A stretch of DNA of 64,000 nt. It comes from Candidatus Pullichristensenella avicola. Lineage in GTDB: Bacteria > Bacillota > Clostridia > Christensenellales > Aristaeellaceae. Positions within the stretch are counted from its first letter, which is position 1; every line of letters begins with the position of its first letter. The notes below the pieces were generated by a model, which saw only the letters and a program-made list of their open reading frames with translations, searched no databases and was not told where the DNA came from. Location of the stretch: the NCBI GenBank assembly GCA_018711655.1, contig DVIA01000065.1:62001-126000 (forward strand). Direction: 5' to 3'. The position numbers were made by a program, and so were the translations under genes. This document shows positions 1 to 8,363 of the stretch, piece after piece.

Positions 1-133
1 CGAGCAGCTTCGCGCGAGGCGCGCCGCTTGCGCGGTCAATCTCCACCAGCGCCGCGTCTACCCCGTCCACGGATGTGCCGGAAATCATGCCAAGCACGCG
101 GTGCGTCTTTCTGGCGGCAAGCGCTTCAAACAT
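1..133 (-). CDS. anmK: Anhydro-N-acetylmuramic acid kinase, N-terminal fragment (cut by window edge)
   Basis: Only the first 44 codons are inside the window; the gene continues off the left edge. The translation carries the AnmK signature GMISGTSVDGVDAALVEID, the N-terminal ATPase-fold strand of this kinase family, starting after a 14-residue lead. In the family the enzyme opens and phosphorylates 1,6-anhydro-MurNAc to MurNAc-6-phosphate in cytoplasmic cell-wall recycling. Its ATG overlaps the murQ stop by 8 nt (ATGTTTGA), so it is translationally coupled to murQ, whose product consumes MurNAc-6-P. The pair is therefore a functional module. Completeness cannot be judged. Confidence 0.85.
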   Translation of the reverse strand, partial: MFEALAARKTHRVLGMISGTSVDGVDAALVEIDRASGAPRAKLL

Positions 134-1049
134 GGCCGTCCTCCCCCTTTGCAGTTTCGATGGCCTGGCGCAGCCGGCCCTCGCAGGCGTCGAGCAAACG
201 GCGGGCCTGCGCGGCGTCCCGGCCGGTTTTGAGCATGAGTATCGCCAGTTTCGTATGGCCGTCTGCGGCAGCCAGCGCCTGCGCCGCCGCAGACGGCGAA
301 GCACCCGTGGCGTGGATGATGAGGCGTTTGGAGCGATCCACGAGTTTTTTGTTGCTGGCGCGCAGATCGACCATCAGATTTCCGTAGACCTTCCCCAATT
401 TGATCATGGCGCAGGTGGTGAACATATTCAGAACCATTTTCTGCGCCGTGCCGGACTTGAGGCGCGTAGAGCCGGTGATGACCTCCGGCCCGACGACGGG
501 GGCGACGGTGACGTCGCACACTTCCTCCAGGCGCGTATGCGCGTTGGTGCACAGGCCGATGGCCGTGCCGCCGCGCGCCTTGACGCGCTTCATGGCCCCA
601 AGAACATAGGCTGCGCCGCCGCTTGCGGTGATGCCGACCACGGCGTCGTTCTCCCCCACGTTCAATCCGTCGATCAGCCGTTCGCCGTCCTCAGCGCTGT
701 CCTCGCAGCCCTCCACGGCGTGGCGCAGAGCGACGTCGCCGCCGGCGATAAACCCCTGCACCATCGACGGGTCCACCCCGAAGGTCGGCGGGCATTCGGA
801 GGCGTCGAGCACGCCCAGACGGCCCGAGGTGCCCGCGCCCAAATAGATCAGCCGGCCCCCGCGCCGCAAGCAGGCGTAAATGCGATCGACGGCCTCGGCG
901 ATATGGCCGCATTCGGCGTGCACGGCCCTGGCTACGCGTTCGTCCTCGCGGTTCATCATTTCCACCATTTCCAGCGTGGAACACAGGTCGATATCGCGCG
1001 TCGCCTCGCTGACGCTTTCGGTGGCCAGACCGGCCAGATAGCTATCCAT
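126..1049 (-). CDS. murQ: N-acetylmuramic acid 6-phosphate etherase
   Basis: Encodes about 307 residues, the normal length for MurQ, a cytoplasmic SIS-domain lyase that removes the lactyl ether of MurNAc-6-P to give GlcNAc-6-P and D-lactate. The sugar-isomerase segment LIYLGAGTSGRLGVLDASECPPT and the later GITASGGAAYV and SGTAQKMVLNM stretches are diagnostic. The start was placed at 1049, where the reverse strand has AGGAGAGGAAAGCGG before ATG; an upstream extension of the frame has no such site and no family similarity. First gene of a murQ-anmK operon driven by a promoter at about 1090-1118. Confidence 0.95.
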   Translation of the reverse strand: MDSYLAGLATESVSEATRDIDLCSTLEMVEMMNREDERVARAVHAECGHIAEAVDRIYACLRRGGRLIYLGAGTSGRLGVLDASECPPTFGVDPSMVQGFIAGGDVALRHAVEGCEDSAEDGERLIDGLNVGENDAVVGITASGGAAYVLGAMKRVKARGGTAIGLCTNAHTRLEEVCDVTVAPVVGPEVITGSTRLKSGTAQKMVLNMFTTCAMIKLGKVYGNLMVDLRASNKKLVDRSKRLIIHATGASPSAAAQALAAADGHTKLAILMLKTGRDAAQARRLLDACEGRLRQAIETAKGEDGHV

Positions 1050-1089
1050 CCGCTTTCCTCTCCTGTCGCATGATATGACGGACGGTATA

Positions 1090-1118
1090 AGCGTAACGCA
1101 AATGTCACAATTTGTCAA
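1090..1118 (-). promoter_or_regulatory. Promoter of murQ-anmK
   Basis: On the minus strand a perfect TTGACA (1118-1113) is followed after 17 bp by TACGCT (1095-1090), a moderate -10, about 40 bp before the murQ start. No operator-like palindrome is obvious. Confidence 0.5.
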
Positions 1119-1166
1119 CCGCTTTGTCCGCAATCGCGAAAAAATTGCGCGCGCGTCGGCGCATGC

Positions 1167-1195
1167 TTGACAACGAAACGCCATCGCGCGATAAT
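1167..1195 (+). promoter_or_regulatory. Promoter of the RluA gene
   Basis: TTGACA at 1167-1172, 17-bp spacer, GATAAT at 1190-1195, 38 bp before the start codon at 1233. Divergent from the murQ promoter. Confidence 0.7.
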
Positions 1196-1232
1196 TAAGA
1201 AGTTATCAAGCGGCGTTTCAGGAGGGATCGAC

Positions 1233-1940
1233 ATGGCGCAGAGCGTGCGCGCGGGAAAGTTTGACGTTCCGCTGCTTTACGAGGACAATCACCTCCTGGT
1301 CGCAATTAAGCCGCCGAATCTGCCTACGCAGGCGGATCGCTCGGGCGATAAAGACCTTCTATGCATTCTCAAGGACTATATCGGGCAAAAATATGCCAAG
1401 CCCGGCAACGTTTACCTGGGCCTTGTGCATCGTCTCGACCGCCCAGTGGGCGGCGTGATGGTTTTCGCGCGCACCTCGAAGGCGGCCTCGCGGCTTTCGC
1501 AGGCTTTTGCGCGCCACGCGCAGGATCGCCGCTATCTGGCGGTGCTTCAGGGACGTCTGGAGGCGGAGCGGCGCCTGGAGGACTGGCTGCGAAAGGATGC
1601 GGACGGCATGGTGCGCGTCGTTTCCCCGGATGCGCCCGGCGCAAAGCGCGCGCTGCTGGTAACGCGCCCGCTGGCCTGCCGCGGCGGACGGACGCTGGCG
1701 GAGGTTGCGCTGGAAACCGGGCGTTCGCACCAGATACGCGTGCAACACGCCCATGCTGGTTTGCCTCTGTGGGGCGACGCGCGCTATGGCGGAGGCCGTC
1801 CTGGCGAGCAGATCGCGCTGTGGGCCTATCGCCTCGGCTTTGAACACCCAACGCGGCGCGAGGCGCTGCTGTTCACCGCTCCGCCGCCTCGCGCGGGCGT
1901 CTGGAGCGATTTTGAAGAGGAGATCGGCAAACTTCTATGA
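1233..1940 (+). CDS. RluA-family RNA pseudouridine synthase
   Basis: 235 residues. The core motif HRLDRPVGGVMVFARTSKAA contains the catalytic aspartate of the RluA family (HRLDR), and ETGRSHQIRVQHAHAGLPLWGD is the conserved substrate-cleft segment. Such enzymes isomerise specific uridines in rRNA or tRNA to pseudouridine; the exact target cannot be read from sequence. There is no N-terminal S4 domain, so it resembles the short single-domain paralogues. The start at 1233 follows CAGGAGGGATCGAC, a strong ribosome binding site. It overlaps the next gene by 4 nt (ATGA). Confidence 0.9.
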   Translation: MAQSVRAGKFDVPLLYEDNHLLVAIKPPNLPTQADRSGDKDLLCILKDYIGQKYAKPGNVYLGLVHRLDRPVGGVMVFARTSKAASRLSQAFARHAQDRRYLAVLQGRLEAERRLEDWLRKDADGMVRVVSPDAPGAKRALLVTRPLACRGGRTLAEVALETGRSHQIRVQHAHAGLPLWGDARYGGGRPGEQIALWAYRLGFEHPTRREALLFTAPPPRAGVWSDFEEEIGKLL

Positions 1941-2281
1941 GCAGAACGACCCGCTATGGTTTCATTTTCCTCTGCTGCGTGCTGGCCATTCCGACCTGCG
2001 TATATGGTTTTGGCATCCTTTATGCGCAGGAACCGTATTTTGCGGTGGCGGCGGGTACGCTACTGGGCTGCGCGCATCTGGTGCTGCGGCCGCTGTTGCG
2101 CTTTGTCACCCGGCCCATCGGCTGTCTGACGTTTGGGCTTTCCACATTCGCCATCGACGTTGGTCTGATCTATGGGTGCGATTATCTGCTGGACGGCTTC
2201 GCCGTGCCGGCGCTGATGGACGCGGTGATCGCCGCGGCGCTGGTCAACGCCGTTTGCTGGATCGTCGGCGGCCGGCGCTGA
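1937..2281 (+). CDS. Small membrane protein, phage holin 4-2 / YvlD-like family
   Basis: 114 residues with four hydrophobic segments (about 7-27, 30-50, 62-82 and 88-110). The second to third segments carry LRPLLRFVTRPIGCLTFGLSTFAIDVGLIY-like spacing (RP, then GCLTFGL, then an aspartate-containing helix), which matches the four-helix family annotated as phage holin family 4, superfamily IV. In chromosomes these are not lysis proteins; their role is unknown, sometimes envelope-stress linked. Translationally coupled to the pseudouridine synthase by ATGA. Confidence 0.6.
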   Translation: MSRTTRYGFIFLCCVLAIPTCVYGFGILYAQEPYFAVAAGTLLGCAHLVLRPLLRFVTRPIGCLTFGLSTFAIDVGLIYGCDYLLDGFAVPALMDAVIAAALVNAVCWIVGGRR

Positions 2282-2292
2282 GGAGGAAAGGC

Positions 2293-2805
2293 ATGGGGCT
2301 TGTGCACATCTATTTCGGCGATGGCAAGGGCAAAACTTCCGCCGCGCTGGGGCTGGTTTTGCGCGCCCTGGGCGACGGCCTTTGCGCGTGCGTGTGTCAA
2401 TTTCTCAAAACTGCGCCCACAGGCGAAGTGGCGGCGCTTGCGCGCTTTGAAGGCGCCGTGGTATTGCGTGCGAACGTTGATTCTGGCTTGTTCCTCTGGC
2501 AAATGGGCGCCGCTGAGCGCGCGTCATGCCTCAGGCGCCAGCGCGAACTGCTGCAAATAGCGACCGCGCGCACAGACGAGGTTATCGTTCTGGACGAGGC
2601 GCTTTCCGCCTGCGCGGCGGGCGCGTTTTCGCAGGAGGAACTGATTGAAGCGGTCGAAAGGCTGCGCGGGCGCGCCGAAGTCGTCCTCACCGGGCGCGAA
2701 GCCCCGCCGGCGCTGCTTTTGCGGGCGGATTACATAACGCATATGCAAAAGATCCGCCACCCATGCGACGCTGGCGTTCGCGCCCGCCGCGGCATAGAGT
2801 ATTGA
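2293..2805 (+). CDS. cobO: Corrinoid (ATP:cob(I)alamin) adenosyltransferase, CobO/CobA type
   Basis: 170 residues, typical of the CobA/CobO family. The P-loop-like GDGKGKTSAALGLVLRALG near the N terminus binds ATP in the unusual orientation of this family; VIVLDEALSA is the Walker-B-like strand; the C-terminal YITHMQKIRHPCDAGVRARRGIEY is the family tail. The enzyme transfers the adenosyl group of ATP to cob(I)alamin or cob(I)inamide in the cytoplasm to make coenzyme B12. No other cobalamin genes and no B12 riboswitch are nearby, so this may serve salvage. Start chosen at 2293 after AGGAGGAAAGGC. Confidence 0.92.
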   Translation: MGLVHIYFGDGKGKTSAALGLVLRALGDGLCACVCQFLKTAPTGEVAALARFEGAVVLRANVDSGLFLWQMGAAERASCLRRQRELLQIATARTDEVIVLDEALSACAAGAFSQEELIEAVERLRGRAEVVLTGREAPPALLLRADYITHMQKIRHPCDAGVRARRGIEY

Positions 2806-2820
2806 GCGGAGGGATCCTGC

Positions 2821-4008
2821 ATGATTCGTTTTCTGGCGAAAATCGTCCTCAACAAACCCGGGGAATACGACGACCCCGCCGTGCGCAGAGGCTACGGCAT
2901 GCTCTGCGGCGCGGTGGGCGTTGCTCTGAACATCTTCCTGTTTGCGGCAAAGTATCTGGCGGGGCTGATCTCGCATTCCATCGCCATTACCGCCGACGCC
3001 TTCAACAACCTTTCGGACGCAGGCTCGTCGGTGATCACCCTGCTGGGGTTCAAGATCGCCGGCCGCAAAGCCGACAGCGAGCATCCGTTTGGGCACGGAC
3101 AGGCGGAATATGTGGCGGGGCTGATCGTAGCCATCGTCATCATCTTCATGGGCTTTGATCTGGCCAAGACCTCCGTTCAAAAGATTTTCGCGCCCGAAGC
3201 GGTGGAATTCAGCCTTGTTTCCACCTGTATCCTCGCCGCGTCGATCCTGGTCAAGCTCTATATGTGGTTCTACAACCGCAGCATCAGCAAAAAGATTGAT
3301 TCCGCCGCCATGGGCGCGACGGCCACGGATAGCCTGAGCGACGCCTGCGCCACGCTGGCGGTGCTCGTCTCCACGCTCATCGCCCGCTTCACCGGCTTCA
3401 ACATCGACGCCTATGCCGGCGCGCTGGTCGCGCTTCTGATCCTCTGGGGCGGCTACAACGCCGCAAAAGACACCATTACCCCGCTGCTCGGCCGCGCGCC
3501 GGATCCACAACTGGTGCGCCGCATCCGCAGCATTGTGCATGAATACAAAGAGGTCATCGGCATACACGACCTGATTGTCCACGAATACGGCGCCGGCAAC
3601 CTCATGGTCTCCCTGCACGCCGAGGTGCCTGCCGACGGCGACATGAACGAATTGCACGATGTCATCGACGTCATCGAACAGCGCCTCAAGCGCGAACTGA
3701 ACTGCCACGCAGTCATTCACATGGACCCGCTGGACACCAACGATTCCCTTGTCGGCGAAACGCGCCAGAAGGTCCAGGACGCCATCCGCGCGGCGCTGGA
3801 CGCGCCCGTCAGCATCCATGATTTCCGCATGGTGACCGGGCCGACGCACACCAACGTCATCTTCGACGCCGTGATCCCCAACGAGATTTCCATTTCCGAC
3901 GAACAGGCGCGCAAGGAGATCGTTCAGGCCGTCTCAAGGCTTCCGGGGCACTACAACGCCGTGGTCACCATCGACAAGCCCTATCTGGGCGAGGAGATGC
4001 CCGGATGA
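2821..4008 (+). CDS. Cation diffusion facilitator (CDF) family efflux protein
   Basis: 395 residues. N-terminal membrane domain of about six helices with the metal-site helix AITADAFNNLSDAGSSV and HPFGHGQAEYVAGL, and a cytoplasmic C-terminal domain with repeated ferredoxin-like folds (from about residue 220, HEYKEVIGIHDLIVHEYG, HAEVPADGD, CHAVIHMDP). CDF proteins export Zn, Mn or Fe in exchange for protons; the helix 2/helix 5 residues seen (D-N-D, D-D) do not allow a firm metal call. Longer than the minimal ~300-residue family because of an extended tail that looks like a second small alpha-beta domain. Starts after GCGGAGGGATCCTGC and overlaps the GrpB gene by 4 nt. Confidence 0.9.
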   Translation: MIRFLAKIVLNKPGEYDDPAVRRGYGMLCGAVGVALNIFLFAAKYLAGLISHSIAITADAFNNLSDAGSSVITLLGFKIAGRKADSEHPFGHGQAEYVAGLIVAIVIIFMGFDLAKTSVQKIFAPEAVEFSLVSTCILAASILVKLYMWFYNRSISKKIDSAAMGATATDSLSDACATLAVLVSTLIARFTGFNIDAYAGALVALLILWGGYNAAKDTITPLLGRAPDPQLVRRIRSIVHEYKEVIGIHDLIVHEYGAGNLMVSLHAEVPADGDMNELHDVIDVIEQRLKRELNCHAVIHMDPLDTNDSLVGETRQKVQDAIRAALDAPVSIHDFRMVTGPTHTNVIFDAVIPNEISISDEQARKEIVQAVSRLPGHYNAVVTIDKPYLGEEMPG

Positions 4009-4568
4009 AGCCTTTGGAAGCGCTGTCATATGCGGAACGGATGGCGCTGTTCCCCATCGTTCTTGTACCGCATCGCTATGAATGGCGACAGCAGTTTGCG
4101 CGGGAACGCGCGCGCTTGCTGTCGCTTCTGCCCGACAATGCCGTCCTCCGGCTTTCGCATGTAGGCAGCACGGCCATCAACGGCATCTGGGCCAAGCCCA
4201 CGGTAGACATGGTGCTCGAAGCGGTCGATGCGGAGGCGTTTGAGCGCCTTGACGCTGCCTTCCCCGGTTGCGGTTACATCCGCATGCGAAGCGCGGAACG
4301 GCGCGTTTCCTTCAACCGCGGCTATACGCCGCAGGGGTTTGCCCGGGAGGTGTTCCATCTTCATCTCAGGTTGTCGGGCGACGCCGACGAGGTATTCTTT
4401 CGCGATTGCCTCAACCTTCGTCCCGATCCGGCCGCCGCGTACGAACACCTCAGGCGTTCGCTGTGGAAGCTCTATGAGCGCGACCGCGACGGCTATACCG
4501 CCGCCAAGGGCGATTTCGTGCGGCGCGTGACGGCGGAAGCAAAGCGGCATTTCGCAACGAAAAAATGA
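4005..4568 (+). CDS. GrpB family protein (nucleotidyltransferase fold)
   Basis: 187 residues. VLVPHRYEWRQQFARERARL, RLSHVGSTAINGIWAKPTVDM and the terminal block FRDCLNLRPDPAAAYEHLRRSLW are the hallmark segments of the GrpB/UPF0157 family: a beta-polymerase-like fold with the H-x-GSTA-x-xI and KP-x-x-D motifs. The family is linked to nucleotidyl transfer and in some members is fused to CoaE, but no activity is established for stand-alone copies. Last gene of the plus-strand run, followed by a strong terminator. Confidence 0.85.
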   Translation: MKPLEALSYAERMALFPIVLVPHRYEWRQQFARERARLLSLLPDNAVLRLSHVGSTAINGIWAKPTVDMVLEAVDAEAFERLDAAFPGCGYIRMRSAERRVSFNRGYTPQGFAREVFHLHLRLSGDADEVFFRDCLNLRPDPAAAYEHLRRSLWKLYERDRDGYTAAKGDFVRRVTAEAKRHFATKK

Positions 4569-4604
4569 CCGGCGCAGTTTGAACGCTGCGCCGGTCACGC
4601 TTTT
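4566..4604. terminator. Intrinsic terminator between converging genes
   Basis: TGACCGGCGCAG (4566-4577) pairs perfectly with CTGCGCCGGTCA (4586-4597), followed by CGCTTTT on the plus strand. It overlaps the GrpB stop codon and also lies just beyond the minus-strand ABC permease stop, so it may work in both directions. Confidence 0.8.
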
Positions 4605-4613
4605 GGGAAAGCG

Positions 4614-5579
4614 CTACCGCTCCTCGCGGTCGTAATTCACGCCGCAGCCCTTGGGCTGCACCTTTTCGCGCGACATGCGGATGGAGGTAATGACCAGCAC
4701 GATGGCCGTCACCAGGAAGGGAAGCATGGAGAAAATGGGCGCGCTCACGTCGCGCAGGAAATCCGGCTTGTAGAACTGCAATACGCTCAGGGCGCCAAAA
4801 ACCAGCGAACCAATGATGGCTCTGTAAGGGCTCCAACAGGCGAAAATGACCAGCGCTACGGCGATCCAGCCGAGGCCGTTGACACAGTTCTGCACCCAGG
4901 CGCCATTGCAGGTGACAAAGCAGACGTAACCGCCGCCCAGGCCGCAAATGCCGCCGCCCAGAAGGATGTGCACATACTTGTACAGCGTCACGTTCACGCC
5001 CGCGGCGTCCGCAGCGCCGGGATTCTCGCCCACGGCGCGCAGATTGAGGCCGCGGCGGGTGTGGTTGAGGTAAAGCCCCATGGCCACGGCGCAGATCACG
5101 CCGATGATGACGAAGATGTTGTTGGAAAACAGCAGCGGCCCGACATAGGGAATCTCCGACAGCACCGGAATGCGCAGGCTGCCGAAAGCCGCCTTCAGTT
5201 CGTCTGAAAAGGCCACCGAAACGCTGCCCCCGGCCAGCAGATTTTCGCCAATGAGCGCGGCAAGGCCAGTGCCGAAAATGGTCAGCGTCAGGCCGGTCAC
5301 GTTCTGATTGGCCTTGAGGGTAACGGTCAAAAAGGCATAAATGAGCGCGCCGAGCAGACCGCCGCCAAAGGCCATGAGCAGGGCGACGACGGCGCTGTTC
5401 GTATAAAAGCCGCCGAGAAAGCCGAAAATGGCCCCCATGTACATCATGCCCTCGACGCCAAGGTTGAGGTTGCCGGCCTTTTCGGTAAGGATCTCGCCCA
5501 GCGTTCCCAGAAGCAACGGCATGCCTGCGGGGATCGCCGCCAGAATAAAATTGAACCAAATGCCCTCAGCCACGTTCAA
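4614..5579 (-). CDS. BMP/nucleoside-type ABC transporter permease (NupQ/YufQ-like)
   Basis: 321 residues, about eight to ten membrane helices, with the family block GTLGEILTEKAGNLNLGVEGMMYMGA near the N terminus and NHTRRGLNLRAVGENPGAADAAGVNV in the middle. This is the second permease of transporters of the BMP (basic membrane protein) family that import purine nucleosides or related compounds. It overlaps the first permease by 14 nt and is the last gene of the operon. Confidence 0.88.
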   Translation of the reverse strand: MNVAEGIWFNFILAAIPAGMPLLLGTLGEILTEKAGNLNLGVEGMMYMGAIFGFLGGFYTNSAVVALLMAFGGGLLGALIYAFLTVTLKANQNVTGLTLTIFGTGLAALIGENLLAGGSVSVAFSDELKAAFGSLRIPVLSEIPYVGPLLFSNNIFVIIGVICAVAMGLYLNHTRRGLNLRAVGENPGAADAAGVNVTLYKYVHILLGGGICGLGGGYVCFVTCNGAWVQNCVNGLGWIAVALVIFACWSPYRAIIGSLVFGALSVLQFYKPDFLRDVSAPIFSMLPFLVTAIVLVITSIRMSREKVQPKGCGVNYDREER

Positions 5580-6648
5580 CGCCCCCTTCCAATTTGCTCG
5601 CCCGGCAGACGCGGTGCGTCAGAAAGAACTCGCTGCCAAGCACAAAAAAGAGGATGATGCCCTGCAAAACCTCGGCGGTCGCCGCCGAAAGGTTGTAAAC
5701 CGACTGCACCGAGGCGCAACCCTTTTCAAGAATGCAGAACAGCGCCGAGACGATCAGCATGCCCACGGGGTTGAGCCGCGCCAGCCACGCGACGGTGATG
5801 GCCGTAAAGCCCACGCCGCCGGCCACGGTGTCGTTGAGCGTCCTGTCCGCGCCAGAAGCCTGCAGCATACCCGCCAGGCCGCACACGCCGGCGGAGAGAA
5901 ACATGGTGCGAATGATAACGCGCTTGACCGGCATGCCGGCGTAGCGGGCCGTGGCCTCGTTTTCGCCGACAACGGTCAGTTCGTAGCCCTGCTTGGAGTG
6001 GCGCAGGTAAACATAGAACAGCGCCACAAGAACGAGCGCCACAATCCACCCCGCATGCACGCCCAGAACCTCCGGCACGCGCGCCGCAGAAGAGAAGCGG
6101 GCGATCTTGAAAAAGCCGAGTTGCGAAGGATCGCGCCACGGCCCCTGTTGCAGCGCCTGAATGGCGTAAAGCGCGACATAATTGAGCATCAGGGTCAAAA
6201 GCGTTTCGTTGGTGCCAAAGCGGCACTTGAAATAGGCCGGGATCATGCCGTAAAGGCCGCCGGCCAGTATGCCCGCCAGCGCCATGACGATGAGCAGTAT
6301 CCACTGCGGCCAATCGTCATGGAAAAGGGCGAAATAGGTCGCCGCGATGGCGCCGACGCAAATCTGTCCCTCGGCGCCGATGTTCCAAAAACGCATTTTG
6401 AACGCCAGCGTCACGCCCAGAGAGGTGATTAGCAGCGGAATGACCAGGCGAACCGTCAATTCAATGCTCATGCGCGAACCGAGCGAGCCGGCGATCATCT
6501 CCTGGTAGACGGCCAACGGGTCGTAGCCCAAAACCGCCACGAACACGCCGCCGGTGATCAGCGCCAGCGCAATGGCGCACAAGCGCACCAGCCACGCCTT
6601 GCCCTGAGAAATATCGTCGCGCCGCACAACGCGGATGCCGTCAGACAT
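5566..6648 (-). CDS. BMP/nucleoside-type ABC transporter permease (NupP/YufP-like)
   Basis: 360 residues. GSRMSIELTVRLVIPLLITSLGVTLAFKMRFWNIGAEGQI is the conserved first transmembrane block of this permease, and RHSKQGYELTVVGENEATARYAGMPV is the loop contacting the ATPase. Longer than its partner because of an extra N-terminal helix. Overlaps the ATPase gene by 8 nt and the second permease by 14 nt, so the three subunits are translationally coupled. Confidence 0.88.
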   Translation of the reverse strand: MSDGIRVVRRDDISQGKAWLVRLCAIALALITGGVFVAVLGYDPLAVYQEMIAGSLGSRMSIELTVRLVIPLLITSLGVTLAFKMRFWNIGAEGQICVGAIAATYFALFHDDWPQWILLIVMALAGILAGGLYGMIPAYFKCRFGTNETLLTLMLNYVALYAIQALQQGPWRDPSQLGFFKIARFSSAARVPEVLGVHAGWIVALVLVALFYVYLRHSKQGYELTVVGENEATARYAGMPVKRVIIRTMFLSAGVCGLAGMLQASGADRTLNDTVAGGVGFTAITVAWLARLNPVGMLIVSALFCILEKGCASVQSVYNLSAATAEVLQGIILFFVLGSEFFLTHRVCRASKLEGGVERG

Positions 6649-8167
6649 TTTCCATCGCCTCCTCCATGGATGAACCCGTCATCATCAGCCCGATCTGCTC
6701 TTTGGTAACCAGGTTCGCATCGACGATGCCGGTCACCCTGCCGCCGCAAAGCACCATAATGCGGTCGCACAATTCCAAAAGCACGTCCAGATCCTCGCCG
6801 ATGTAAAGAATGGCGACGCCTTTCTGCTTTTGTTCGTTGAGCATGCGGTAGATGGTCATGGACGAATTGATGTCCAGGCCGCGCACCGGGTAGGCGGTAA
6901 TGAGAATGCGCGGGTTGGAAGCGATCTCGCGCCCGAGCAGCACCTTCTGCACATTGCCGCCGGAAAGTTTGCGAACGGGCGTGTAAACGCCGGGCGTGGA
7001 GATGTTCAGTTCTTTCACCAGGCGGTTGGCCAGATCGCGCGCGGGCGCGCGATCCACCAGCGCGCCGGGCTGGTTCTGGTATTCCTTGAGAAGCATGTTG
7101 TCCACCATGCCCATGGAGGCGACCAGGCCCATACCCAGCCGGTCCTCGGGGATGAAGGACATCGACACGCCGCGGCGGATGATCTCCCGCGGGGAAAGGC
7201 CCTCCAGCGATATGTGTTCGCAGAGGATCGCGCCCCCGGCGATGGGCTGCAGCCCGGCGATGGCCTCGCAAAGCTCCTTCTGGCCGCTGCCGGCTACGCC
7301 CGCCACGCCGAGGATTTCCCCGGCGGCAATGGAGAAGTTGACGTCGTCAAGCGCCTTGACGCCATCCTGATTGACGACGGTGAGGTGATGCACGTCCAGC
7401 ATCGGCGCGTTGCGCAGCGGCTCGGGGCGATGAATCGACAAATCCACCGCCGCGCCGACCATGCGCTCGGTCAATTCCCGGGCGCTGGTTTCGCGGGTGT
7501 TCACCGTGCCGATGCACCTGCCGCGGCGCAGAATGGTGACGCGATCCGAAATTTCCAGAACTTCGTTGAGTTTATGGGTGATGATGATAATGGCGCAGCC
7601 CTCGTCGCGCATCTTGCGCAAAATTGCAAACAGGCGTTCGATCTCCTGCGGGGTAAGCACCGCCGTAGGCTCGTCCAGCACCAGCGTGCGCGCGCCGCGG
7701 TAAAGCACCTTGAGGATTTCCACAGTCTGCTTTTCGCTGACGGAAAGCGTGTAGACCTTGCGCGAAGGATCGATGTGCAGGCCGAAGCGATCGCACAGGT
7801 TTCGAATCTCGCGGGCGAGTTGCCTGCGGTTGGCATAGTGGCCTGTGGTGCCCAGCACAATGTTGTCCTGCACGGAAAGCACGTCCACCAGCTTGAAGTG
7901 CTGATGGATCATGCCGATGCCCAGAGCGATGGCGTCGTGCGGAGAACGGATGTTTACTTCCCTGCCGTTTACGAGGATTTTGCCCGCGTCTGGCTTGTAG
8001 ATGCCGGAAAGCATGTTCATCAACGTCGTCTTGCCGGAGCCGTTTTCGCCCAGCAGCGCCAGTATCTCGCCGTTGTAGACCGTCAGATCAATATCCTGAT
8101 TGGCAACAATCGAACCGAACGTCTTGGTCAGTCCCAACAGTTCGATCGCCGGATGCGCGCTTGACAT
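6641..8167 (-). CDS. BMP/nucleoside-type ABC transporter ATPase, two tandem domains (NupO/YufO-like)
   Basis: 508 residues with two ABC domains. Domain 1 has GENGSGKTTLMNML (Walker A), LSVSEKQTVEILKVL in place of a canonical LSGGQ, and VLDEPTAVLTPQE (Walker B). Domain 2 has GVAGSGQKELCEAIAG, a degenerate Walker A, and LSGGNVQKVLLGREIASNPRILI, where the Walker B segment lacks the usual DEP. This asymmetry is normal for sugar/nucleoside-type fused ATPases. The ATG at 8167 sits 8 nt after AAGGAG; an in-frame GTG nine bases upstream would overlap that site. The substrate-binding BmpA-like lipoprotein normally next to this operon is absent here. Confidence 0.9.
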   Translation of the reverse strand: MSSAHPAIELLGLTKTFGSIVANQDIDLTVYNGEILALLGENGSGKTTLMNMLSGIYKPDAGKILVNGREVNIRSPHDAIALGIGMIHQHFKLVDVLSVQDNIVLGTTGHYANRRQLAREIRNLCDRFGLHIDPSRKVYTLSVSEKQTVEILKVLYRGARTLVLDEPTAVLTPQEIERLFAILRKMRDEGCAIIIITHKLNEVLEISDRVTILRRGRCIGTVNTRETSARELTERMVGAAVDLSIHRPEPLRNAPMLDVHHLTVVNQDGVKALDDVNFSIAAGEILGVAGVAGSGQKELCEAIAGLQPIAGGAILCEHISLEGLSPREIIRRGVSMSFIPEDRLGMGLVASMGMVDNMLLKEYQNQPGALVDRAPARDLANRLVKELNISTPGVYTPVRKLSGGNVQKVLLGREIASNPRILITAYPVRGLDINSSMTIYRMLNEQKQKGVAILYIGEDLDVLLELCDRIMVLCGGRVTGIVDANLVTKEQIGLMMTGSSMEEAMENV

Positions 8168-8196
8168 GGCCTTCACTCCTTGAAGAGGATGACACT

Positions 8197-8202
8197 ATTA
8201 TA
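8197..8202 (-). promoter_or_regulatory. -10 box of the BMP-type ABC operon
   Basis: On the minus strand TATAAT lies at 8202-8197, about 30 bp before the ATPase start. No convincing -35 is seen 17 bp upstream, so activator help is possible. Confidence 0.4.
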
Positions 8203-8301
8203 CCGTGTTTTCCCGGTTCTGGATAGCGGTTTTCGGCAAATTTCGGCAAAAAAGCGGAGATTTTACGTTTTTTTCGAGAAAACATTCGCCCCATGAGCCG
8301 C

Positions 8302-8330
8302 TTGACAAGCCGCTTTGCTGCCCCTATAAT
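8302..8330 (+). promoter_or_regulatory. Consensus sigma-A promoter of scpB
   Basis: TTGACA at 8302-8307, 17-bp spacer, TATAAT at 8325-8330: a perfect consensus. The start codon follows at 8364. Confidence 0.85.
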
Positions 8331-8363
8331 GAAATTTGGAATTGGAAAATGAGGTGCGTTTGC

